A stretch of DNA of 64,000 nt from Rhodocyclaceae bacterium (GCA_030824275.1 JAVBXY010000010.1:1-64000), one strand, 5' to 3'. Shown: positions 54,097-62,971, counted from the stretch's first letter. The notes: generated by a model not told the origin, from the letters alone. Numbers and translations are program-made.

Positions 54097-54540
54097 TTAG
54101 CGGTAAACCAGCACAGGGATTTTCGAGTGCGTCAGCACCTTCTGCGTCTCCGAGCCAAGCAACAAGCCGCTAATGCCGCGACGCCCATGGGATGCCATGA
54201 AAATCAGATCGGCACCAACCTGTTCTGCTGCGGCGATGATGGCCTCGTAGGGCACATCGCTGACCGAGCTGTTCGACGCGCTGACCACGCCGGCAGTTTT
54301 GGCGCGAGCCTCGCAGGCAGCCAGGATTTCTCCAGCTTGCTGATCGGCCATTTCGGCGAACTTTTCTGGAGTGGTCGGATCAATCAGTGCACCTTCGCCG
54401 TAAAAGGCAACGGGATAGTCCGGCTTGGCAAAATAGAACGTAATCTTTGCGCCAGCTTCCTTGGCGAAAACTATGGCACGGTTGGCGGTGTCCGAAGACA
54501 GATCGGAACCGTCCGTCGGTACGAGGATATGCTTGAACAT
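54097..54540 (-). CDS. Universal stress protein, UspA family
   Basis: A 147-residue ATP-binding stress protein: MFKHILVPTDGSDLSSDTANRA at the start, and the nucleotide loop MASHGRRGISGLLLGSETQKVL (G-x2-G-x9-G-S) near the end. Such proteins are often induced by low oxygen under FNR/Anr control. An FNR-type box lies in the divergent region upstream (54624-54637). Confidence 0.94.
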   Translation of the reverse strand: MFKHILVPTDGSDLSSDTANRAIVFAKEAGAKITFYFAKPDYPVAFYGEGALIDPTTPEKFAEMADQQAGEILAACEARAKTAGVVSASNSSVSDVPYEAIIAAAEQVGADLIFMASHGRRGISGLLLGSETQKVLTHSKIPVLVYR

Positions 54541-54623
54541 GGTCTCACTCCCTGCAAATTGGGTGGTTTTTTATTGAGCTGAATTTCTATCCTAGCAGCT
54601 TAGACTACCCAATAAGGATCTGC

Positions 54624-54637
54624 TTGATCAAGGTCAA
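54624..54637 (+). promoter_or_regulatory. FNR/Dnr-type box between uspA and phaC
   Basis: TTGATCAAGGTCAA has the same TTGAT-N4-GTCAA form as the site before ccoN. It lies 84 nt before the uspA start and 95 nt before phaC; neither direction shows a strong -10, so the target is uncertain (uspA-hemerythrin more likely by function). Confidence 0.65.
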
Positions 54638-54731
54638 CCGTCAAACGTACCAAGGCGTCGTCCATCATGCACAATTGCACCAATGGCCAATGCAGAATGC
54701 AGCGTCCGGTCACCTTATTCGGAGTATGGAA

Positions 54732-56465
54732 ATGACAGCAGGCAAACAAACGAAAGTTCCTGTGACCCCTCAGGCGACCTGGAAGGCGGTCAATGATGCG
54801 GTCGAAGCAAACATCGATCCGATTGGCATGGCCACACCATTGCTGCATGCGCAGCTTGCCTGGTTGTCGCACCCGCAGGAGTTGGGGGATGCACTGTCCG
54901 GATTTTCCGCCCGCTTGTGGGAACTTCAGGCCCATTCGTGGCGGCGGGCGCTGGGCACTGCCAGTCGAGATGTCGAGCAGCCGAATCCTGATGACACGCG
55001 CTTTGCCGATCCGGTCTGGACCGATTCCGCAAGTTGGGACATCGTGAAGGAATGGTATCTGCTGGTGACCCACCAGGTGCAGGACATGCTCTACGACACG
55101 CCCGGACTGTCCAATCGTGACCGTCGCCGGGCAGCATTCTGGTGGCGCAAATGGCTCAATGCCGTGGCTCCGACCAATTTCCTGTTGACCAACCCGGTGG
55201 CCATGCAAAAGGCGATCGAGACCAAGGGTGAGAGTTTGCTCAAGGGGATGAACAATCTCTTCAGCGACTTTCAGGCAGGCAATATCCAGATGACGCGGCC
55301 GACCGACTTCGTGGTCGGCAAGACACTGGCAACCACGCCGGGCAAGGTGGTATTCCGAAATCATCTATTGGAAGTCCTGCACTACGAGCCGACGCAAGAG
55401 AAGGTCTATACCAAACCCATCGTCATCGTTACGCCCTGGATCAACAAGTTCTACATCCTGGACATCAATGCCAAGAAGAGTCTGGTGAAGTTCATCGTTG
55501 ACCAGGGTTTCGATGTCTACATCACCAGTTGGAAGAATCCCTCCGCCGAAATGCGTGACATTGCTTTCGATGACTACCTGACCGAAGGCATCGGACGAAT
55601 CATCGAAACCGCGCAGGCCATTTCCGGCTCGCCTAAAGTCCATGCCGTCGGCTACTGCATCGGCGGTGCCGCACTGGCGACATGGATGGCCTGGGCCAAC
55701 GCGCACTTCGCCAAGAAAGACGTGCCGGTGGAAACCGCGACCTTCTTCACCACGCTGGTGGACTATCACAAGCCGGGTGACATCGAGGTGTTTCTTGATG
55801 AAAACAGCATCAAGTGGCTCGAGAAGTCGATGGCCGAGAAGGGCTACCTCGACGGCAAGGAAATGGCGTCCGCCTTCCGTCTGCTGCGCTCCAACAGCCT
55901 GATTTGGCATTACGTGGTGCGCGGCTATCTCTTCGGCGAGGCGCCGCCTCCCTTCGATGTGCTCTACTGGAACATGGACGCCACGCGCATGCCGGCGGCG
56001 ATGCACGGCTGGTATCTGCGCAACTTCTATCTCGAGAACAAACTGATCAAAAAGGATGCGCTCAATCTCGCAGGTGAGAACATTGACCTGAGTCGCATCA
56101 CCCAGCCGGTGTATGCCGTTTCCGCCGAGGACGACCATATCGCTCCCTGGAAACAAACCTTCCGTCTGGCGAATTTTGTCGCCGGCCCTTGCCGGTACGT
56201 GTTGTCCAGCTCCGGGCACATCCTGGGCATCGTCAATCCGGTGGTCAATCCGCCCAAGCGGCAGTACCATGTCGCCGCCACGGAACGCTTTGATACTCCC
56301 GACGACTGGCGCGAGCGTTCCGAGCAGCATGCCGGGTCGTGGTGGGAGGACTGGATGGCCTGGCTCAAGCCCCAGTCGGGCAAACTGGTCAAGGCACCGG
56401 CAGTTGCAGGTGGCAACTATCCCGCCTTGGCCGATGCGCCGGGTACCTATGTGCTGGAACCCTGA
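54732..56465 (+). CDS. phaC: Class I poly(3-hydroxyalkanoate) synthase
   Basis: Polymerises hydroxyacyl-CoA to PHA at granules. It has 577 residues from ATG 54732, with GGAG 7 nt upstream; a second ATG six bases earlier is too close to it. The PhaC N-terminal domain (about 90-260) is followed by an alpha/beta hydrolase domain. The lipase-like box GYCIGGAAL holds the catalytic Cys, Asp is in SAEDDHIAPW and His in SSSGHILGIVNP. The closing RSEQHAGSWWEDWMAWL is typical of class I. No phaA, phaB or phasin gene lies nearby. Confidence 0.97.
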   Translation: MTAGKQTKVPVTPQATWKAVNDAVEANIDPIGMATPLLHAQLAWLSHPQELGDALSGFSARLWELQAHSWRRALGTASRDVEQPNPDDTRFADPVWTDSASWDIVKEWYLLVTHQVQDMLYDTPGLSNRDRRRAAFWWRKWLNAVAPTNFLLTNPVAMQKAIETKGESLLKGMNNLFSDFQAGNIQMTRPTDFVVGKTLATTPGKVVFRNHLLEVLHYEPTQEKVYTKPIVIVTPWINKFYILDINAKKSLVKFIVDQGFDVYITSWKNPSAEMRDIAFDDYLTEGIGRIIETAQAISGSPKVHAVGYCIGGAALATWMAWANAHFAKKDVPVETATFFTTLVDYHKPGDIEVFLDENSIKWLEKSMAEKGYLDGKEMASAFRLLRSNSLIWHYVVRGYLFGEAPPPFDVLYWNMDATRMPAAMHGWYLRNFYLENKLIKKDALNLAGENIDLSRITQPVYAVSAEDDHIAPWKQTFRLANFVAGPCRYVLSSSGHILGIVNPVVNPPKRQYHVAATERFDTPDDWRERSEQHAGSWWEDWMAWLKPQSGKLVKAPAVAGGNYPALADAPGTYVLEP

Positions 56466-56481
56466 ATAAGGCTGAAGGAAG

Positions 56482-57117
56482 ATGTCGGGACATATGGATA
56501 TTTCGCGAAACCCGGGAGAAGCCGGCCAGGAGTTGCGTCGCATCGTACGCATCAACGAGGAGATCAAGAGCGTGGTGGCTACCGCCTTCAAGATCAATCT
56601 GATGGCCATGAATGCGATTTTTCTCGCCAAGCGGGCGGGGCAGTCGGCTCTGGGATTCGGCGTACTGTCCAACGAGTTGCGCCGCTTCGCCACCGACTTG
56701 CAGCAGCAGATGACGGTATTGCGTGAAACCACCTACGGCAGCGTGTCCACCGTAACCGCACAGGTCAAGCAGTCGAGAGTCACCCGCCTGCTGGAAAAGA
56801 CCCGTAGCGATGCCCGTGGCGAAGGCCGTGCCGGTATTGATCGCCTGTTGCGTTCCCGTCATGAGGCGGCATTGACCGACAGCAGCGACAAGATTTCCGC
56901 ATTGAATCGCCGACTATCGCAAATGATCGCCGATACCACCCAACTGGTGGAACTGGGCAGTGTACTGGCCCGTTCCGCCAAGATCGAAGCCGCCTATGGC
57001 GGTGGATTCTCTGCTTCGCTGATGCAGGTTTCCAGCGATTTCGAGGACACCATCGGCGAGATCCAGCGTTCCCTTGAAAGCCTGACCCGTCACCAATCCG
57101 AGGAATTTCGCGCATGA
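56482..57117 (+). CDS. Soluble chemoreceptor-like signalling protein
   Basis: A 211-residue, probably all-helical cytoplasmic protein without transmembrane segments. Residues 30-70 (FKINLMAMNAIFLAKRAG, then GFGVLSNELRRFA) align with the CheA/CheW-binding hairpin tip of methyl-accepting chemotaxis proteins (F-Q-T-N-L-L-A-L-N-A-A-V-E-A-A-R-A-G...), with several key positions changed. A second helical half has ALNRRLSQMIADTTQLVELGSVLARSAKIEAAYGG. The stop overlaps the start of the diiron MBL-fold gene (ATGA), so the pair probably forms one sensory unit. No ligand domain of its own is present. Confidence 0.75.
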   Translation: MSGHMDISRNPGEAGQELRRIVRINEEIKSVVATAFKINLMAMNAIFLAKRAGQSALGFGVLSNELRRFATDLQQQMTVLRETTYGSVSTVTAQVKQSRVTRLLEKTRSDARGEGRAGIDRLLRSRHEAALTDSSDKISALNRRLSQMIADTTQLVELGSVLARSAKIEAAYGGGFSASLMQVSSDFEDTIGEIQRSLESLTRHQSEEFRA

Positions 57118-57854
57118 AAACCGCTCGCCCCATCTACGAGGACGACAATCACAAGTGGCTCGCCATCGTGCGCGACCCTGACCGCCCCGATTACCTGATC
57201 GATACCAATGAATATCTCGTCGTCAGCAACGACGATGCGATTCTGCTCGATCCGGGTGGCAGCGAAGTGTTCCCCGCAGTGTTCTCTGCTATCAGCACCG
57301 TTTTCGATCCGCGCCGGATCAACAAGGTGTTCGCCTCCCATCAGGACCCGGACATCATTTCCTCGCTGTCCATGTGGCTGGAGTTCAATCCGCAGGTCAA
57401 GTGCTACATCTCCTGGCTGTGGCAGAGCTTCATTCCCCATTTCGGCGGGCAAGGCGAGACCTTCATCCCTATTCCCGACAACGGTATGGATATCGTTGTC
57501 GGCGGCTTGCGCCTTCAGGCCATCCCTGCCCACTACCTGCATTCCTCAGGCAATTTCCATCTCTACGATGCCAAGGCCAAAATCCTTTTCTCCGGAGATG
57601 TGGGCGCCGCGTTGCTGCCCCCCGGCGAGGACGGTCTGTTCGTCGAGGATTTCGATCGCCATATCCGTCATGCCGAGGCGTTTCATCGGCGCTGGATGGG
57701 CTCGGACAAAGCCAAGCGCGACTGGTGCGCCCGTGTCTCGGCCCTCGAGATCGACATGATCTGCCCGCAACACGGTTCGATCTATCGGGGGGCCGACGTC
57801 AAGCGTTTCATCGACTGGTTCTCCCGTCTGGACGTGGGGATACTGAAGTCTTGA
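57114..57854 (+). CDS. Diiron metallo-beta-lactamase-fold protein (ODP/FprA-like, no flavodoxin domain)
   Basis: A 246-residue protein related to the metallo-beta-lactamase half of flavodiiron proteins. Metal-ligand motifs are in order: ASHQDPDII (H-x-D/E-x-D type), PAHYLHSSGN, FSGDVGAALLPPGEDG and PQHGSIYRG. No flavodoxin or rubredoxin domain follows, so it is unlikely to be a complete NO/O2 reductase. Oxygen-binding diiron protein (ODP) of Treponema denticola has this build and signals to a chemoreceptor; here it is co-translated with a receptor-like protein, which supports a sensor role. Confidence 0.85.
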   Translation: MKTARPIYEDDNHKWLAIVRDPDRPDYLIDTNEYLVVSNDDAILLDPGGSEVFPAVFSAISTVFDPRRINKVFASHQDPDIISSLSMWLEFNPQVKCYISWLWQSFIPHFGGQGETFIPIPDNGMDIVVGGLRLQAIPAHYLHSSGNFHLYDAKAKILFSGDVGAALLPPGEDGLFVEDFDRHIRHAEAFHRRWMGSDKAKRDWCARVSALEIDMICPQHGSIYRGADVKRFIDWFSRLDVGILKS

Positions 57855-57870
57855 CCGGCAAAGGATCTTC

Positions 57871-57912
57871 TTGATGGCGGTCAATGCGGGTTAGGGGTCT
57901 GGTTTGGATAAT
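57871..57912 (+). promoter_or_regulatory. FNR/Dnr-type class II promoter of the hemerythrin operon
   Basis: TTGATGGCGGTCAA (57871-57884) and the -10 element GATAAT (57907-57912) place the site centre at about -41.5 for a start near 57919, the standard class II geometry. Confidence 0.78.
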
Positions 57913-57940
57913 TCTGACCTGTACTCCGGGAGATTGAACC

Positions 57941-58387
57941 ATGTCGATGACCGACCCGCTTTTTCGCCATCACAAGCATTGCGACGAGATTTTTGCCCGT
58001 GCCGAGGAGGCCGTTTCCGAGGGCGCCTGGGTCGATGCCGAAGAGGCCTTCACCAGCCTGCGGACTGAGTTGGAAACCCATTTCAAGAGTGAGGAAGATC
58101 TGCTCTTCCCAGCCTTCGAGCAACGTACCGGCATGACCTCCGGGCCTACCCAGGTCATGCGTGTCGAACACGGGCAGATGAGGGAGCTGTTGGATGAAAT
58201 GCAACGTGGCCTGGGTGCACGGGATGCAGAAATCTTCGCTGGTGCTGCCGAGATCCTGCTGGTTCTGATGCAGCAGCACAACATGAAGGAAGAGAACATC
58301 CTCTACCCAATGTGTGACGACGCGATCCGCGATCCGGATGTCGGTGATGCGATTGCTCAGCGACTTGCCGAGCCATGTCACGCTTGA
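57941..58387 (+). CDS. Hemerythrin-domain protein
   Basis: A 148-residue four-helix bundle with a recognisable diiron site: FRHHKHCDEIF, THFKSEEDLLFPAF, VEHGQMRELL, and QQHNMKEENILYPMCDD. It is cytoplasmic. It is followed, with a 13-nt overlap, by a DUF2249 gene and then a membrane protein, a grouping seen in nitrate-respiring proteobacteria and linked to nitric-oxide tolerance by association only. Confidence 0.92.
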   Translation: MSMTDPLFRHHKHCDEIFARAEEAVSEGAWVDAEEAFTSLRTELETHFKSEEDLLFPAFEQRTGMTSGPTQVMRVEHGQMRELLDEMQRGLGARDAEIFAGAAEILLVLMQQHNMKEENILYPMCDDAIRDPDVGDAIAQRLAEPCHA

Positions 58388-58599
58388 TCGATGGCCGGGA
58401 GCTTCAGCCGCCGGAGCCCCTGGAACTGACCCTGAATGCCCTCGACACCCTGGCGGAGGGCGAGGAGTTGACGCTGCTGCTGTACTGCCAACCCCATCCC
58501 CTGTTCAGCGTCCTGCGCCAGAATGGCTATGTCTGGACCGAGGCCTTGCAGGCCGACGGTACCCACGAAATCCGCATCCGCAAAACGCCGCCCGTCTGA
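58375..58599 (+). CDS. DUF2249 protein
   Basis: A 74-residue protein: LIDGRELQPPEPLELTLNAL, then LLYCQPHPLFSVLRQNGY and WTEALQADGTHEIRIRK. This is the DUF2249 (TusA/SirA-like) fold; the C-x-P-H-P-L motif resembles the TusA sulfur-carrier C-P-x-P. It overlaps the hemerythrin gene. Precise function unknown. Confidence 0.88.
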   Translation: MSRLIDGRELQPPEPLELTLNALDTLAEGEELTLLLYCQPHPLFSVLRQNGYVWTEALQADGTHEIRIRKTPPV

Positions 58600-58617
58600 C
58601 GGCCGCATTGCCCGCCG

Positions 58618-59922
58618 ATGCATCCCAATCTGTCTTTCGAGCAGGCTCCGCCGTTTTCGGTGCCCATGCGGTTTTTCGTCGCTGCTCCCTGGTTTGGCGT
58701 GGTGGCCGGTCTGCTCTTGGCTTACATCGGTGGCGAGGTCGTGTCCTCCCGCTGGACCGGTGAGGTCCTGGCGCTGACCCATCTGCTGGGTGCCGGGTTC
58801 CTGTTGCACGCCATGTGTGGCGCCCTGTTGCAGTTCGTTCCCGTGGCCGCCGGTGGCAATGTATGGCGGCCGCGAATGGTGGCTGGCGTGGTTCAGCCCT
58901 TGTTGGGGTTCGGGGCCCTGATGTTGGCGGGCGGGTTTTTTCTGGCCAAGCCCGCGTTGTTGGCTGGTGCCGCAACGGCTTTGTTGCTCGGGATCGTCGG
59001 CTTTTCTGCCGTGATGGCCTTGGCCCTCTGGCGTACGCCGGCGACCGGCTCGACGATGCTTGCCTTGCGTCTGGCCGTGATCGGTTTGTTGGTGACTGGT
59101 GGACTGGGTGCGACGCTTGCCGAAGGAATTGCGCGTGGCTGGTCGCTGCCGTTTCCCGCGCTGACCGATGTCCATCTGGTTTGGGCACTGGGCGGGTGGG
59201 CTCTGATGCTACTCGCCGGGGTGTCTTACTATGTGGTGCCGATGTTTCAATTGACACCGCCCTATCCTGCCTGGGCAATGAGGCTGTTTGGCCCCGCCCT
59301 GTTTGTGCTGGTATTGGCATGGAGTGGCGTACAACTGATTGCCGGAGCGGAGTTCTTGCGGCGAGGGGTGGGTGTTGCCGGTTTGTTGCTGGCGGCCTTA
59401 TTCGCGCTGCTTACGCTATCGGTTCAGGCCCGACGCCGGCGACGCCTGATCGATGCCACTTTTTTACTTTTCCGGCTTGCGATGGCCTCCCTGCTTTGTG
59501 TCGCCGGTCTCGGACTGTTGATGATCCTTGTCCCTGTGGTGGGTGAGGATGGCCGATCGGGGGCGACGCTCGGTATACTGATCTTCGTCGGTGTCTTCGC
59601 CTCGGCGATCAACGGTATGTTGTACAAGATCGTGCCCTTCATTGCCTGGCTGCATTTGCAGCGTCTCGGCGCGCCGCTGACCGCGATGCCGAACATGAAA
59701 AACATCATCCCGGCCACTGCAATGACAGGGCAGATGCGTCTGCATACCCTGGCCACCGGCCTGTTGGTGCTTTTGCCCTGGCTGCCGGCACTGGCCGTGA
59801 TCGCCGGGCTGGCGTTCGCTGCGTCATCCGCCTGGCTAGGCGGAAACCTGATCGGTGCCGTGCGCCGTTACGCCATGTTCAGAGATCGAATTCGCGCAGC
59901 CGGCGCATATCGTGAATCGTGA
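58618..59922 (+). CDS. Polytopic membrane protein linked to NO/denitrification genes
   Basis: A 434-residue protein with about 12 predicted helices. Histidines sit within hydrophobic segments (LALTHLLGAGFLLHAMCG; LTDVHLVWALGGW; VPFIAWLHLQRLGAP) and might bind heme or copper; the first block resembles heme-copper oxidase or NorB/NnrS-like helices. I cannot assign an established family. It follows hemerythrin and DUF2249 in an apparent operon, and its end overlaps the convergent Dnr-like regulator by 44 nt. Confidence 0.8.
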   Translation: MHPNLSFEQAPPFSVPMRFFVAAPWFGVVAGLLLAYIGGEVVSSRWTGEVLALTHLLGAGFLLHAMCGALLQFVPVAAGGNVWRPRMVAGVVQPLLGFGALMLAGGFFLAKPALLAGAATALLLGIVGFSAVMALALWRTPATGSTMLALRLAVIGLLVTGGLGATLAEGIARGWSLPFPALTDVHLVWALGGWALMLLAGVSYYVVPMFQLTPPYPAWAMRLFGPALFVLVLAWSGVQLIAGAEFLRRGVGVAGLLLAALFALLTLSVQARRRRRLIDATFLLFRLAMASLLCVAGLGLLMILVPVVGEDGRSGATLGILIFVGVFASAINGMLYKIVPFIAWLHLQRLGAPLTAMPNMKNIIPATAMTGQMRLHTLATGLLVLLPWLPALAVIAGLAFAASSAWLGGNLIGAVRRYAMFRDRIRAAGAYRES

Positions 59923-60571
59923 TCTGCTTGCCATGGACCGTGATCAGGCCGTTGGCCGCCAGGTCGTGGAATATTCGAGACAGGGTTTCCGGCGTCAGGT
60001 TCAGTCGCGATGCGATCACATGCTTGGTCGTCGGCAGGGATATTTCGAGGGTACCCTCGCATTCCCCAGTCTGCGGGCAATGCTGAAGCAGATAGCCGAT
60101 CACGCGCTGGGCCGAGGAACGCAGCGAGTAGCTTTCGACGTCATGCACCAGCGAATGAAGGCGGAAGGAAAGCCCGGCCAGCATGCGCCGGGCAAAGGAC
60201 GTGTCACGCTCGAGCAACTCGAACACGCTGGCGCTGGCGATGTGCAGGACCAGGCTGTCGGTCAAGGCCTCGGCGAACACCGGATAGGGGCGATCCAGGA
60301 ACACCACGGCCTCGCCAAAACTCTGACGCGGACCGAGAATCTCGATCACCTTTTCGTTGCCTTGGGACGAAGGCAGGGCCAGCTTGACCTGACCGAAGAC
60401 GACCACGAAAAAGCCCTTTGCCGGATCGCCTTTCTGAAACAGCATTTCGCCCTTGGAAAGTCGGCGCTCGCGACATGCCGAAACAAGTTGGGCCAACTGC
60501 TCCGGTGCCAGTTCCTGGAACAATGGAATGCGCGCCAACAGGGCAGGGATGTCGAGTCTATTTTCGCTCAT
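59879..60571 (-). CDS. dnr: Crp/Fnr-family regulator, Dnr-like
   Basis: A 230-residue transcription factor: cyclic-nucleotide-binding-like sensor domain (KGEMLFQKGDPAKGFFVVVFGQVKL, GPRQSFGEAVVFLDRPYPV) and a C-terminal helix-turn-helix (TTKHVIASRLNLTPETLSRIFHDL). The recognition helix keeps E-x2-S-R as in FNR, so it should bind TTGAT-type half sites. No cysteine cluster is present, pointing to a Dnr/NNR-type NO sensor rather than an oxygen sensor. The start may be ATG 60571 or GTG 60589. It is divergent to nnrS. Confidence 0.88.
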   Translation of the reverse strand: MSENRLDIPALLARIPLFQELAPEQLAQLVSACRERRLSKGEMLFQKGDPAKGFFVVVFGQVKLALPSSQGNEKVIEILGPRQSFGEAVVFLDRPYPVFAEALTDSLVLHIASASVFELLERDTSFARRMLAGLSFRLHSLVHDVESYSLRSSAQRVIGYLLQHCPQTGECEGTLEISLPTTKHVIASRLNLTPETLSRIFHDLAANGLITVHGKQITIHDMRRLREFDL

Positions 60572-60612
60572 GGGGCGAAACCATATCACGCTCCGACGGT
60601 AGCGCCACGATC

Positions 60613-61830
60613 ATGAAACCTATGCCCGCATTTTTTGCCGCACCTCACCGCGTCATGTTCCTTTCTGGCATCGTCCAGGCGGTGGCTGCCATGCTCTTCT
60701 GGCTGGGTGAGTTGTGCAGTCGCTACCTCGGGCTCTGGCCAGTACCGGCGTGGCCGCTGCTGGAGACCGTGCCTACGTCATGGTTTCACGCCTTGTTGAT
60801 GGTGTGCGGCGTATTTCCTTTTTTTGTGTTTGGTTTCATCCTGACTGCCGGGCCGCGCTGGCAGGGGGCAGGCGATTTGCCCAAACGTCATTTTCTGCCC
60901 GCTTTCTTCCTGCTCGCGGGCGGCTGGTTGCTGACATGGAGTTCGCTCCTGTTGCCACTGCTGGCACCTGCGGGATTGGGGCTCGTGCTGGCTGGCTGGA
61001 TTGCCGTGGCAGTCACGCTGTCGCGGGTGGCTGCCCGACCCGGCATCGAGCGCGAGCACATCCTGGTCGCGGCCGTCGCGCTTTGGCTGGGCGTGGCCGG
61101 CGTGGCGTCCTTCATTGGTGCAACCATGGCCTTGGATGATCGGGCGATATGGGTGCGTCTGGGCATCGCCCTCCTGCTATGGGGATTCCTGTTGCCGATA
61201 TTCGTTACTGTCGCCCATCGCATGCTGCCTTTCTTCACCGCATCGGCCACCCGAGGCTATGTGTTACGCCGTCCCGTATGGGCCATGCGCGTGTTGCTGG
61301 CGGCCAGTCTCGCGCATGGAGTTCTGGATCTTGTCGATCTGTCGCAGTGGCGATGGCTGGCCGATCTGCCGGCAGCAGCTGCCGCCGGCTATCTGAGCCG
61401 AGTCTGGTGGTCGCGACCGGCGCTTGCCAACCGGATGATCGCGGTCCTGCATCTGACCTTCGCCTGGCTGGCGCCAGCCTTTCTGCTGTTCGCCGTGCAA
61501 AGTTTGTGGTGGCCGCTGGTGCCAGGATTCGCCGGACTGGCGCCGTTGCACGCGCTGACGCTGGGATTCTTCGCCTCGATGCTGCTGGGTATGGTTTCAC
61601 GGGTGACGCTTGGCCATTCCGGAAAGCCGGTGGCGGCGGACGAGGCCATGTGGCGCGCCTTTCTCGTCATGCAGCTGGTGGCAGTGTTGCGTGTTGCCGG
61701 CGAGTTCGGGGCCTTTGCGGCTTGGCTGAATGCGGTGGCCGGCATTCTCTGGCTGGCCGCTCTTGGCAGCTGGGCCTGGCGCTATGCACCCGCCCTGTGG
61801 CGGCCGCGTGCCGACGGCAGGCCGGGATAA
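60613..61830 (+). CDS. nnrS: NnrS family protein
   Basis: A polytopic inner-membrane heme- and copper-containing protein that protects against nitrosative stress, 405 residues from ATG 60613. About 12 helices are predicted. Conserved blocks are FFAAPHRVMFLSGIVQAV, WFHALLMVCGVFPFFVFGFI, VAHRMLPFFTASA, and LHALTLGFFASMLLGMVSRVTLGHSGKPV. It lies next to a Dnr-like regulator and is followed 2 nt later by sirB2. Confidence 0.95.
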   Translation: MKPMPAFFAAPHRVMFLSGIVQAVAAMLFWLGELCSRYLGLWPVPAWPLLETVPTSWFHALLMVCGVFPFFVFGFILTAGPRWQGAGDLPKRHFLPAFFLLAGGWLLTWSSLLLPLLAPAGLGLVLAGWIAVAVTLSRVAARPGIEREHILVAAVALWLGVAGVASFIGATMALDDRAIWVRLGIALLLWGFLLPIFVTVAHRMLPFFTASATRGYVLRRPVWAMRVLLAASLAHGVLDLVDLSQWRWLADLPAAAAAGYLSRVWWSRPALANRMIAVLHLTFAWLAPAFLLFAVQSLWWPLVPGFAGLAPLHALTLGFFASMLLGMVSRVTLGHSGKPVAADEAMWRAFLVMQLVAVLRVAGEFGAFAAWLNAVAGILWLAALGSWAWRYAPALWRPRADGRPG

Positions 61831-61832
61831 GT

Positions 61833-62219
61833 ATGTACTCGACACTCAAATATCTGCATGTGCTCTGTGTGTCGCTCAGCATCGGTGGTTTCGTCTGGCG
61901 CGGGCTGCTGATGATGCGCGGTTCGCCGCTGTTGAATTCGCGCTGGGTGAAAACCCTGCCCCATGTAATCGATAGTGTGCTGCTGGCGACGGCCATCGCG
62001 CTGGCGATGATGAGTGCGCAATATCCCTTCGCCGCCCCGTGGGTGACAGCCAAGGTGCTTGGTTTGTGCGCCTATATCGTCCTTGGATCGCTGGCGTTGA
62101 AACGGGCGCCGACCCGTGGACTGCGCATCGCCTGCTGGTGGGCGGCGCTGCTGGTGTTCGGGTGGATCGTGTCGATGGCGCTGACGAAGAGCCCGGCCGG
62201 GTTCTTCGCCTATCAGTGA
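61833..62219 (+). CDS. SirB2 family membrane protein
   Basis: A 128-residue protein with four predicted helices: YLHVLCVSLSIGGFVWRGLLM, HVIDSVLLATAIALAMM, VTAKVLGLCAYIVLGSLAL and WWAALLVFGWIVSMALTKS. This is the SirB2 pattern. It is co-transcribed with nnrS; its stop overlaps the 3' end of the convergent fnr gene by 7 nt. Function unknown. Confidence 0.9.
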   Translation: MYSTLKYLHVLCVSLSIGGFVWRGLLMMRGSPLLNSRWVKTLPHVIDSVLLATAIALAMMSAQYPFAAPWVTAKVLGLCAYIVLGSLALKRAPTRGLRIACWWAALLVFGWIVSMALTKSPAGFFAYQ

Positions 62220-62971
62220 CGGCCGCCGCCGGGCGGGCCGAGCAGGGCCTTGAGATTCGGGATGTCGAGAATCCGGATGTGCTTCTGCTGCACGGAGATC
62301 AGGCCTTCGTCCTGGAAACGGGAGAAGGCACGGCTGACGGTTTCGAGTTTGAGGCCGAGGTAGGAACCGATTTCTTCCCGCGTCATGCGCAAGTGGAATT
62401 CCGCCGACGAATAACCGCGGGCGGTGAAACGCTGCGACAGATTGAGCAGGAAGGCGGCGAGGCGTTCCTCGGCGCGCATGGTGCCGAGCAGCATCATCAC
62501 GCCATGGTCGCGGACGATCTCCCGGCTCATGACCTTGTGGAAATGGTGTTGCAGGGCGCGGATCTCGCTGGAAAGGGACTCCAGTTCGGCGAATGGGATC
62601 AGGCAAACCTCACTGTCTTCCAGCGCCACTGCATTGCAGGTGTGGGCTTCGGTGCTGATGCCGTCCATGCCGATGATTTCGCCGGCCATCTGGAAGCCGG
62701 TGACCTGGTCGCGACCGTCCTCGGTGAGCACGTCGGTTTTGAAGAAGCCGGCCTTGATGGCGAAGATTGCCTCGAAGGGGTCGCCGGAACGGTATAGATG
62801 CTGGCCGCGCTTGATCTTGCGGCGCCCGCCAATTAGGGTATCAAGCCGCTCCAGTTCTTCCTCGGCCAGACCGAAGGGAAGACACAGTTCGCGCAGGTTG
62901 CATTGGGAACAGGCAACCTTCAGCCCCGGCACATTGAGGGGAATTACATTCTGTTTGACGTTGGCATGCAC
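62213..62971 (-). CDS. fnr: FNR-type oxygen-sensing regulator
   Basis: A global low-oxygen regulator, 252 residues from GTG 62971. The longer reading frame starts inside the FNR-type box and is unlikely. The [4Fe-4S] ligands are CSQCNLRELC (three Cys) and a fourth Cys in AHTCNAVALE. The DNA-binding helix TREEIGSYLGLKLETVSRAFSRFQ carries E-x2-S-R, which recognises TTGAT half sites. An FNR-type site upstream suggests autoregulation shared with hemN. Confidence 0.93.
   Translation of the reverse strand: MHANVKQNVIPLNVPGLKVACSQCNLRELCLPFGLAEEELERLDTLIGGRRKIKRGQHLYRSGDPFEAIFAIKAGFFKTDVLTEDGRDQVTGFQMAGEIIGMDGISTEAHTCNAVALEDSEVCLIPFAELESLSSEIRALQHHFHKVMSREIVRDHGVMMLLGTMRAEERLAAFLLNLSQRFTARGYSSAEFHLRMTREEIGSYLGLKLETVSRAFSRFQDEGLISVQQKHIRILDIPNLKALLGPPGGGRH

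Noticed and set aside
60457-60480. 20-of-24 match to the dispersed repeat in the Dnr-like gene
   Set aside because: Four mismatches in the right half and it lies over R-E-R-R-L-S-K-G-E, a natural Crp/Fnr family segment.
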